A stretch of DNA of 40,307 nt from Clostridia bacterium (GTDB lineage Bacteria; Bacillota; Clostridia; Oscillospirales; CAG-272): the NCBI GenBank assembly GCA_017935065.1, contig JAGBIF010000037.1, positions 1-40,307 on the forward strand, written 5' to 3'. This document shows, piece after piece, positions 7,132 to 12,570 of this stretch (positions are counted from its first letter, which is position 1; each line of letters starts with the position of its first letter). Made by a program: the position numbers and the translations under genes. The notes beneath the pieces are model-generated. The model worked only from the letters and a program-made list of their open reading frames with translations. It ran no database searches and was not told the DNA's origin.

Positions 7132-8079
7132 TTATCTTGCGCTGAGAGCCTCGTTCAGAAATTCGGCTACGGTGTCCTTGGGGATGGTGAAGCCGAAGGC
7201 GAATTTTCCGTCCTTGCCCTGCGAGGTGGCAAAGGTGATACCCACGACCTTAAGCTCTATATCGAGAAGCGCTCCGCCCGATGAGCCGTGATCCACGTAG
7301 GCGCTGTGCCAGATTACGGGAAAGTCAACGTTCGTCGCGGCACTGCCCTCTTGCATATCGATCTCGCGTATACCCCTTACGGTACCGAAGGTGATGACGT
7401 TCGGCTTTCCCTGCGGTGAGCCTATCGCAACCACGGTATCGCCCTCGACAGCGGCATTTTCCGCAATCTCAAGCGCGGAAAGCTCACGCTCACCTCGCGC
7501 AAAGCGTATGCAAGCGAGGTCTCTTTCGGGTGAGTCAAGCACAAGCTCGCCTTCATATTCGTTGCCGTAGGCATCGCTTACGGTATATTCTCTTTCCACA
7601 CAGCCCTCCTCAAGCTCTACTACATGGCTATTGGTGAGCAGATAGTAGTAGCCTGCCCTTTCCTTGAGGATAGCGCCGCTTCCTACCGAGCTTGCGCTTG
7701 GGGTGAGCATAAGTCCCACACGCTCAAGATGTATAACCTTTACCGTTACGCAGGCATCAAGCGCAAAGGCGCTCACCGCAGAGGAGAGCTTCTCATAATC
7801 GGGATACCAGCCCGCATAGAGAGTTATGGGAGATGTGACCGTGTCTCTGAAGGAATAGGGCTCGGTCAGCTCCTTATCGGTATACCAGCCCGAGAATATA
7901 TAATTTTCACGCACAGGATCGTTCGGTCGCGAGGGCGAGGTGAAGGGTATCACACCCTGTACGGTATTATCCCGACCGTCACCGTAGACGTAGGTAACGG
8001 TAAATTCCCCTCCCGCACAAGAGACGAGAGTGACAAGCAGCAGTGACAGAAGCAAGGCCGCGCTTAAAAATTTTTTCAT
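7132..8079 (-). CDS. Lipoprotein with an InlB-type repeat and a trypsin-like protease domain
   Basis: The 315 residues begin with a lipoprotein signal (LVSC, Cys21 lipidated). Then comes a Listeria-Bacteroides (InlB B-repeat) beta-grasp unit (about 26-92, ENYIFSGWYTDKELTEPY...TLYAGW). A serine protease domain of the HtrA/trypsin class follows. The triad is visible: His152 in LLTNSHVV, Asp187 in ERDLACIRF and Ser267 in DHGSSGGALLD. No PDZ domain follows, so it is shorter than HtrA. It is probably anchored outside the membrane and processes or senses surface proteins. The ATGA overlap with the upstream membrane peptidase gene indicates tight coupling. The substrate is unknown. Confidence 0.88.
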   Translation of the reverse strand: MKKFLSAALLLSLLLVTLVSCAGGEFTVTYVYGDGRDNTVQGVIPFTSPSRPNDPVRENYIFSGWYTDKELTEPYSFRDTVTSPITLYAGWYPDYEKLSSAVSAFALDACVTVKVIHLERVGLMLTPSASSVGSGAILKERAGYYYLLTNSHVVELEEGCVEREYTVSDAYGNEYEGELVLDSPERDLACIRFARGERELSALEIAENAAVEGDTVVAIGSPQGKPNVITFGTVRGIREIDMQEGSAATNVDFPVIWHSAYVDHGSSGGALLDIELKVVGITFATSQGKDGKFAFGFTIPKDTVAEFLNEALSAR

Positions 8080-8672
8080 CGTTTCTCTTTTTCGTTAGCC
8101 GAAATCCTTTCGTATATGTACTGAACAGGACCCGTGTCCTTTATCAAAATATCCTTATTTTTATATTTGAACAAAAGCAAAATGAGCATATATCCGTCAC
8201 CGACGCATCCGCCGAGATGATAGGCGAAAAGCAACGCCGTCGCAAAATAGAGCGCCTCGCTGACGAAAAACAGCGCTACGGCAAGCGGCGCCAGCAACAC
8301 AGTAAAGAGCACCAAAGGCCCAACGAGCGCGATTATCGACGCTCTGCGATAAACGAATACGTCGGGCACGCCGCAAAAGGCGCAGGACCACTTAAAACCA
8401 AAGGTCAGACGTCTTTTCGTCAGTAGCTTATAGGCGGCACCGTGTGTCAGCTCGTGAAGAACTATATAGGCAAGCATACCGATGACAAACACCGCCATTG
8501 CCGTCACATCAAAGGAAAGCGAAAAGCCGAGCGGTATCAGCGAAAGCGTGACAAGCAGCGCGGTTACGGCAAGGCACGCGACCGTAAGCAGCATCCCCGT
8601 TTTTTTATCGGCGGCATCTATTTTAAGCACCTGTCGGTAGCCCTCGGGAAGCGTGCTTTCTATATTTCCCAT
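8076..8672 (-). CDS. DUF3267 membrane protein, putative zinc metalloprotease
   Basis: The 198 residues contain two N-terminal membrane segments (about 25-50 and 56-72). The HELTHG zinc-binding motif (73-78) follows, and more hydrophobic helices toward the C-terminus. DUF3267 proteins are thought to be intramembrane or membrane-anchored zincins; activity has not generally been shown. The start at 8672 follows GGAGGAAAT; an upstream in-frame TTG lies before that site. It overlaps the secreted serine protease by ATGA, so two peptidases are made together. This may be a surface quality-control pair, but that is inference from context only. Confidence 0.82.
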   Translation of the reverse strand: MGNIESTLPEGYRQVLKIDAADKKTGMLLTVACLAVTALLVTLSLIPLGFSLSFDVTAMAVFVIGMLAYIVLHELTHGAAYKLLTKRRLTFGFKWSCAFCGVPDVFVYRRASIIALVGPLVLFTVLLAPLAVALFFVSEALYFATALLFAYHLGGCVGDGYMLILLLFKYKNKDILIKDTGPVQYIYERISANEKEKR

Positions 8673-8721
8673 ATTTCCTCCGTACAAATAATAATCGCAA
8701 ATAGAAATTTACTGCATTTTC

Positions 8722-8750
8722 AGTATATCAAATTACGCCCCCTATTTCAA
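8722..8750 (-). promoter_or_regulatory. Promoter of the DUF3267-protease operon
   Basis: On the minus strand TTGAAA (8745-8750) and TATACT (8722-8727) have a 17-base spacer, 50 bases before the start codon. Confidence 0.75.
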
Positions 8751-8821
8751 CAAGGAATGGGAAATTTATAAATTATTTACATAGTAAAGAGCAGTTTTTT
8801 ATTAAATTTTGTATTTTTCGC

Positions 8822-8850
8822 TTGACAATATACATATTATATGATAAAAT
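8822..8850 (+). promoter_or_regulatory. Strong promoter of the corC leader
   Basis: TTGACA (8822-8827), 17 bases and TAAAAT (8845-8850). Transcription should start near 8857, well before the leader hairpin. It is divergent from the promoter at 8722-8750. Confidence 0.85.
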
Positions 8851-8906
8851 ACTCTACGAAAATGCAAGGGTGGCACCTGCCTTAGCATAAAACTCGGAGG
8901 AAAGTC

Positions 8907-8951
8907 ATGGACGACGGCGCGGATAGTTATCCCAATACCGTATCATTTTAA
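8907..8951 (+). CDS. Possible 14-residue leader peptide
   Basis: A 15-codon ORF reads MDDGADSYPNTVSF and stops with TAA. The start ATG stands six bases after a perfect GGAGG (8896-8900), which is a better ribosome site than that of the transporter gene downstream. The stop lies only seven bases before the terminator stem. The peptide is acidic at its N-terminus and has one proline. In E. coli, acidic and proline-rich starts such as MgtL cause ribosome drop-off at low magnesium, and a similar sensing role would fit a CNNM/CorC gene. That comparison is inference. There is no homology evidence that it is a conserved gene. Confidence 0.5.
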   Translation: MDDGADSYPNTVSF

Positions 8952-8957
8952 TAAATC

Positions 8958-9009
8958 AGGCCTAGTCGGGCGGGAATACTCGCAGTATTGTCCGACTAAG
9001 CCTTTTTTT
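8958..9009 (+). terminator. Terminator in the corC leader
   Basis: AGGC and TAGTCGG (8958-8969, with one mismatch) pair with CCGACTAAGCCT (8992-9003). AATACT and AGTATT form the inner stem above a small internal loop. Seven T residues follow at 9003-9009. Confidence 0.85.
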
Positions 9010-9042
9010 GCTTGAATTTTCTCAAAAAAGCGTGCAAATATT

Positions 9043-9061
9043 AATAGCCTTTGCGGCTATT
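9043..9061 (+). other. Hairpin upstream of the corC start
   Basis: AATAGCC (9043-9049) and GGCTATT (9055-9061) form a perfect 7-bp stem with a 5-base loop, directly before the AAAGGAA that is the only Shine-Dalgarno candidate. It has no T-run and is not a terminator. Confidence 0.6.
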
Positions 9062-9095
9062 TATTAAGAAAGGAACGAATAAAGCTTAAAAAATC

Positions 9096-10355
9096 ATGGA
9101 CAGTAACAGTATTATTCTACTCGCAGTAATTCTTTTTTGCGTAGTAATGAGTGCTTACTTTTCAGCAACCGAAACTGCCTTTTCCACACTCAACAGGATA
9201 AGGCTCAAAACTATGGCGGAGGACGGCAACAAGCGCGCGGCTAAGACGCTTAAGCTTGCGGAAAATTTTGATAGCCTGCTCTCGACGATACTTATCGGTA
9301 ACAATATCGTGAACATCCTAGCATCGTCGCTCGCAACGATTTTCTTTATAGCGCTGCTTGGCGGAGATCAGAATCTCGCGACCACGCTTTCAACCGTAGT
9401 GCTTACGGTCGTTGTGCTTATCTTCGGTGAGATTTCACCCAAGAGCATCGCGAAGGAGTCGCCCGAGAAGTTCGCTATGTTCTCGACGCCTATAATCAGC
9501 TTCTTTATTATGATATTCACCCCCTTGAACTTCATTTTCAAGCAGTGGAAGAAGCTTCTCTCCCACATATTCAAGGCAGAGGAGGAGGTCGGTATTACCG
9601 AGGAAGAGCTGATTTCTATAATCGAGGAGGCCGAGGAGGACGGAAACTTTGAGAAGTCCGAGACCGACCTTATCAGAAGCGCCATTGAGTTCAACGAGCT
9701 TGAGGTCGGTGATATCTTCACCCCCAGAATTGATATTACGTATGTCAAAAAGGACTATGAGCTTGAAAGAATAAAGGAAATCTTTATTGAATCGGGCTTC
9801 TCAAGGCTCCCCGTGTGCGAGGATGATCTTGACAACGTGTCGGGTATTCTCTATTATAAGGACTTCTTTACCAAGAAGTTTAACTCTATAGACGAGATTA
9901 CCAAGCCTGTCCTCTATGTAACCAAAAACCGCAAGGTCAACGAGCTTATGGCAGAGCTTCAGGAGAAGAAGCTTCACCTTGCTATCGTTGCCGACGAGTA
10001 CGGCTCAACGGCAGGTATCGTAACGCTTGAGGATATCCTTGAGGAAATAGTCGGTGATATCTGGGATGAGCATGACGACGTCGAGTTTGACGTGCGCGAG
10101 GTTGGCGAGGGCGAGTACATAGCCTCGGGTAAGGCAAACGCATCCAAGGTATTTGACGAGATCGGTATTGATGATGAGATAGATGCCCTTACTATAAACG
10201 GCTGGGCGATGAACGCGCTTGGCAGAATTCCCGCGGCGGGCGATAAATTTGAGGCTAACAATCTCTCTGCTACCGTCATTAAGATGAACGGAAAGCGTAT
10301 TGATAATATAAGACTTGTAAAGCTTGAGGTTCCCGAGGAAGAGGAAGAAGACTGA
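9096..10355 (+). CDS. CNNM/CorC (HlyC) family divalent-metal transporter
   Basis: The 419 residues have the full family layout. A CNNM/DUF21 membrane domain (about 1-190) has SAYFSATETAFSTLN, IGNNIVNILASSLAT and FGEISPKSIAKESPE. Two CBS domains follow (about 205-325, starting at VGDIFTPRIDI and ending with EYGSTAGIVTLEDILEEIVGDI). The CorC_HlyC domain (about 335-412) is last, ahead of an acidic tail. Bacterial members export magnesium or act in magnesium and cobalt tolerance; CBS domains sense Mg-ATP. The start at 9096 is forced by a TAA three codons upstream, yet it has no ribosome site at normal distance (AAAGGAA ends about 20 bases away). A hairpin (9043-9061) lies just before. This suggests control of translation as well as read-through. 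Confidence 0.92.
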   Translation: MDSNSIILLAVILFCVVMSAYFSATETAFSTLNRIRLKTMAEDGNKRAAKTLKLAENFDSLLSTILIGNNIVNILASSLATIFFIALLGGDQNLATTLSTVVLTVVVLIFGEISPKSIAKESPEKFAMFSTPIISFFIMIFTPLNFIFKQWKKLLSHIFKAEEEVGITEEELISIIEEAEEDGNFEKSETDLIRSAIEFNELEVGDIFTPRIDITYVKKDYELERIKEIFIESGFSRLPVCEDDLDNVSGILYYKDFFTKKFNSIDEITKPVLYVTKNRKVNELMAELQEKKLHLAIVADEYGSTAGIVTLEDILEEIVGDIWDEHDDVEFDVREVGEGEYIASGKANASKVFDEIGIDDEIDALTINGWAMNALGRIPAAGDKFEANNLSATVIKMNGKRIDNIRLVKLEVPEEEEED

Positions 10356-10382
10356 TAGCGTAAAAAAGCACTGCGCGACGGC

Positions 10383-10583
10383 GACCTGCGATAAAGCAGG
10401 TCAGCCGAACGATGTTTGCCCTTTCGGGCAAGTGATGTCGGCTCCGCCTAATGATGTAGCCTTCGGCAATGATGTTACGCCTAACGGCGTAGTGGGCAAA
10501 CATCACATCACTGCGACCAACGGGAGCAACATCATTATGAGCGAAGCGAATAACATTATTTTTGCGTAAGCAAAAACATCATT
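10383..10583. repeat. Array of small hairpins separated by TGATGT motifs
   Basis: This fills the gap after corC. It opens with GACCTGC/GCAGGTC (10383-10402). Next come units made of a GATGT spacer plus a mini-palindrome: TTGCCC/GGGCAA (10416-10431), GGC/GCC (10440-10448), GCC-TTC-GGC (10459-10467) and ACGCC/GGCGT (10477-10490). GATGTTTGCCC (10411-10421) has a perfect 11-base inverted copy, GGGCAAACATC (10494-10504), which closes the set into a branched structure. After that the spacer appears inverted, ACATCATT or ACATTATT, at 10529, 10553 and 10576, about 23 bases apart, around TTTTTGC/GCAAAAA. I see no gene here. It is a repetitive intergenic element of unknown role. Confidence 0.75.
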
Positions 10584-10646
10584 CATTTACCACCCGAAAG
10601 TGAATAGGGTATAACACAATATACCTTGCAGGCAAGATAGTGTGCA

Positions 10647-10674
10647 AAAAGGGCGAGAGATTTCTCGCCCTTTT
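10647..10674. terminator. Bidirectional terminator
   Basis: AAAAGGGCGAGA (10647-10658) and TCTCGCCCTTTT (10663-10674) form a perfect 12-bp stem with a 4-base loop. It can stop both the corC transcript and the converging ferritin-like transcript. Confidence 0.9.
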
Positions 10675-10690
10675 CGAGTATTTTATAAAA

Positions 10691-10782
10691 CTGCTTTACG
10701 GTAGGTACCCCAAGCAGTGCTTTTTTACATGAAGCGCGCCTCGGGCGCATGAAGCAAGCTTCGCCTATGAGGCGATGCTTCA
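10691..10782. repeat. Second mini-hairpin array with ATGAAGC motifs
   Basis: CTGCTT/AAGCAG (10691-10717) is followed by TTTTTT. Then come ATGAAGC-GCGCC-tcg-GGCGC, ATGAAGC, and TCGCC-tatga-GGCGA ending in the inverted GCTTCAT (to about 10782). The architecture is the same as at 10383-10583 (short spacer word plus GC-rich mini-palindrome) but with a different word. It lies directly after the stop of the ferritin-like gene. Confidence 0.6.
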
Positions 10783-10788
10783 TTTACC

Positions 10789-12075
10789 TTATTCGGGTTT
10801 GGTATTACACTTAAAATCGGTTGAGGGAGCGGCGCCTGCTACTCTGCCGACATCGGTGTTGTCAGAGCGTCTGTCCCGAAGTGCGGGTATCGGGTTTGGC
10901 GCCGTCTCATAGCGGTAATCCTCACCGCGCCTCTCGATAAATTTCTCGATAACCTCGTGGCTTGGCGCTATTTTCACCGAGGGAATAAGGATGCCCTGGA
11001 AGCGGTAGAAGTCGGCATCCCCCGTCAGGTCCTCTACCCTTTTGTAATCCTCTCTGTCAGAGGTATACTGTACCGTGCTCGCGAGAATATCGCGCACGTA
11101 ATCAATATTTGAATGAAGCGACAGAGGCTCAGGAAACTCGGGATTGGGTATGACCTCGCAGACGTCCTTCTTCTCGTATTTCTTGAGAAGCTCAGCCGCC
11201 TTGTGAAGGTGACCTATCTCAAAGGTGAGATACTCCTCCCACAGTGCCTTGATATAGCAGTCGGTTTCGGTCATATAGCAGGACCAGTAGAGATAGCACT
11301 CGCAGTATTCGTGCAGAAGAAGCATCTCAAGCCAGCTCGCGTTAGGGTCCATAAGCGACTCATACTGCGTAACGTGCTCCTCCTCGACAAGGGCAATTTC
11401 CTCGTAAAGGCGGCGCGAGATATCCGAGGTGGCGGCATTCGATACGTTCATGTAGAAGTTCATCGTCTGCTGCTCCGCGGCGGTAATTATCATCGTATGA
11501 AGCACCGTAGCTATATCCGCGCATTTTGAGTCGATATGCCTCTTAACGTTGTCCTTCGGGAAGCGATGGTGCGCTACCGTGGGGCGCGCGGGCATTATTT
11601 CGGTGTATTTTCCGACAAGCCTCTCGGCTCTGACACCCTCGGTCATCTCAAGTAGGTCGGCATAGCGGTACAGATGGTCAAAGTCCTCAAGAAGCGCGAA
11701 GTCAAGCGCTTTCTTTACGTTGCAGTCGCGCTCGCGCTTTGCAAGCTCGGCGGTGAGATCTACGGCAAGCTGCTCGTAGCCTATCGTATGCTCAAGCACG
11801 CTCTCGTCGCGCGGCTTTAGCAGGGCTATCTTCTGTTGCTGCTGCTTTTCAATATAGCGTGTCAAAGCCAGCTCTCGGAGAAGGTCTCTGTCATCGGTGT
11901 GTCTTGCCATCTGGTGCGAGAACCAATTTGCCTCAAACTCGGTGCCGCACATAAGGATCACTCGCGTTCTCGTGTAAGGATCAACCTCGCGCTTTTCGTA
12001 AGGTCTGGGATAAATTTCGTGAAAATTCTTTATCATTCGCATGGTGTCCATAGCGGTTTCTTTAAACGGATTCAT
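10789..12075 (-). CDS. Uncharacterised protein with ferritin-like diiron motifs
   Basis: I do not recognise a named family. The 428 residues are almost all helical and soluble. The middle part shows the metal-ligand pattern of a ferritin-like four-helix bundle: Glu201 (ITAAEQQTMNFY), then E231-x-x-H234, then Glu256 or Glu259 (LLHEYCECYLY), then E286-x-x-H289 (TFEIGHLH). The N-terminal part (GTEFEANWFSHQ around residue 48 and D131-x-x-H134) looks like a degenerate second bundle. The C-terminal 80 residues are low in predicted structure. It may handle iron, peroxide or another redox substrate, but that is inference. GGGGG precedes the ATG at 12075. A long structured leader lies upstream on the same strand. 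Confidence 0.6.
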   Translation of the reverse strand: MNPFKETAMDTMRMIKNFHEIYPRPYEKREVDPYTRTRVILMCGTEFEANWFSHQMARHTDDRDLLRELALTRYIEKQQQQKIALLKPRDESVLEHTIGYEQLAVDLTAELAKRERDCNVKKALDFALLEDFDHLYRYADLLEMTEGVRAERLVGKYTEIMPARPTVAHHRFPKDNVKRHIDSKCADIATVLHTMIITAAEQQTMNFYMNVSNAATSDISRRLYEEIALVEEEHVTQYESLMDPNASWLEMLLLHEYCECYLYWSCYMTETDCYIKALWEEYLTFEIGHLHKAAELLKKYEKKDVCEVIPNPEFPEPLSLHSNIDYVRDILASTVQYTSDREDYKRVEDLTGDADFYRFQGILIPSVKIAPSHEVIEKFIERRGEDYRYETAPNPIPALRDRRSDNTDVGRVAGAAPSTDFKCNTKPE

Positions 12076-12201
12076 ACAGTTCCCCCTAAAATTATTTTTG
12101 ATATTTTGTCACGGCCTGTGAAGTTTTATGTATGTGCTTTAAATTTCAAGCGCTCGGGCAAGGCCTTATCGAGCGCCTCAGGAATTATAATATGAGAAGA
12201 G

Positions 12202-12460
12202 AAAAAAAGCGCTACAGCGCAAATGCACTCTCGCGCCTTATCGGCTCATGCAGGGGACTGACACACTGACATCCCCCTGTCTTAACTCGCCCGCCTAGGC
12301 AGGACAGCCCCTTTTATCTTTGGCATTGCGGTAATTGTGACTACCGAGCATACACTGGGCGGAATATTTTATGGGCGAATTGACGGCGATATATGAACAA
12401 ATTGTAAACTTCAAATGCGTATGATGTTTTTTTCACAAAGTTGTAGAAAAATTTTAAAAA
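12202..12460 (-). ncRNA. Possible structured leader RNA ending in a terminator, minus strand
   Basis: A minus-strand transcript starting near 12458 would pass through the GC-rich hairpins at 12254-12308. It would then reach GCGC-tgta-GCGC (12209-12220) followed by seven T residues (12202-12208), a compact terminator 127 bases before the ferritin-like gene. It could be an attenuated 5' leader of that gene or a separate small RNA. Part of it (CAGTCCCCTG...GAGCCGATA) recalls a conserved stretch of enterobacterial 6S RNA, but it sits near the 3' end instead of the 5' end and the ends do not pair, so I do not call it 6S. Confidence 0.35.
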
Positions 12461-12472
12461 GTATGTTATAAT
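12444..12472 (+). promoter_or_regulatory. Promoter of ppdK
   Basis: TAGAAA (12444-12449, four of six), 17 bases and a perfect TATAAT (12467-12472). The leader of about 90 bases contains one hairpin (12505-12523) and ends with GGAGG. Confidence 0.7.
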
Positions 12473-12494
12473 ATCGTGAGTGTTGTGATGTCAA
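12465..12494 (-). promoter_or_regulatory. Candidate minus-strand promoter toward the ferritin-like gene
   Basis: On the minus strand TTGACA (12489-12494) and TATAAC (12465-12470) have an 18-base spacer. The -10 box shares bases with the plus-strand ppdK -10 box, so the two promoters should compete. Confidence 0.5.
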
Positions 12495-12570
12495 AAGCAC
12501 ACACGGCGCGGGGTTACTGCGCCAGAAAATGAAAAAATAAAAATATATTTATATTTTGGAGGAAAAAATT

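Larger units (their letters stand above)
8857..9009 (+). ncRNA. Structured leader RNA before the CNNM/CorC gene, attenuator candidate
   Basis: From the predicted start the transcript contains three elements. The first is a hairpin, ATGCAAGG (8862-8869) with CCTTAGCAT (8880-8888, one bulge). The second is a 14-codon ORF behind GGAGG. The third is a strong terminator. A second small hairpin (GGAT/ATCC) falls inside the ORF. The gene for a divalent-metal transporter starts 87 bases after the terminator and has no other visible promoter, so the leader probably decides read-through. It does not match the M-box or Mn (yybP-ykoY) riboswitch motifs as I know them. It could instead be an independent small RNA. 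Confidence 0.6.
12076..12570. other. Divergent intergenic region between the ferritin-like gene and ppdK
   Basis: I see no protein gene in these 495 bases. They hold the ppdK promoter on plus, an overlapping minus-strand promoter, and several hairpins. The hairpins include GCGCTCG/CGAGCGC (12150-12176), GGGGA/TCCCC around a repeated CTGACA (about 12254-12277), CTGTC/GACAG (about 12278-12308) and GGCGC/GCGCC (12505-12523) in the ppdK leader. Confidence 0.6.

Noticed and set aside
8866-8876. GGGTGGCACC looks like a T-box antiterminator motif
   Set aside because: The predicted transcript starts only about ten bases upstream, so there is no room for stem I and a specifier loop, and the downstream gene is a transporter.
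8862-8885. Short ORF MQGWHLP at the 5' end of the corC leader
   Set aside because: No Shine-Dalgarno sequence precedes it and it lies within the leader hairpin; the next ORF has a perfect GGAGG.
8895-8906. CGGAGGAAAGTC resembles the conserved GAGGAAAGTC of RNase P RNA
   Set aside because: The rest of RNase P RNA is absent and the string is explained by a ribosome site before an ORF.
10383-10583. CRISPR-like array
   Set aside because: Repeated words are only 6-8 bases, the intervening parts are palindromes and not spacers, and there are no cas genes.
12225-12275. 6S RNA-like string on the minus strand
   Set aside because: The similarity to CAGTCCCCTGAGCCGATA is short, lies at the wrong end of the transcript, and the transcript ends do not pair as in 6S RNA.
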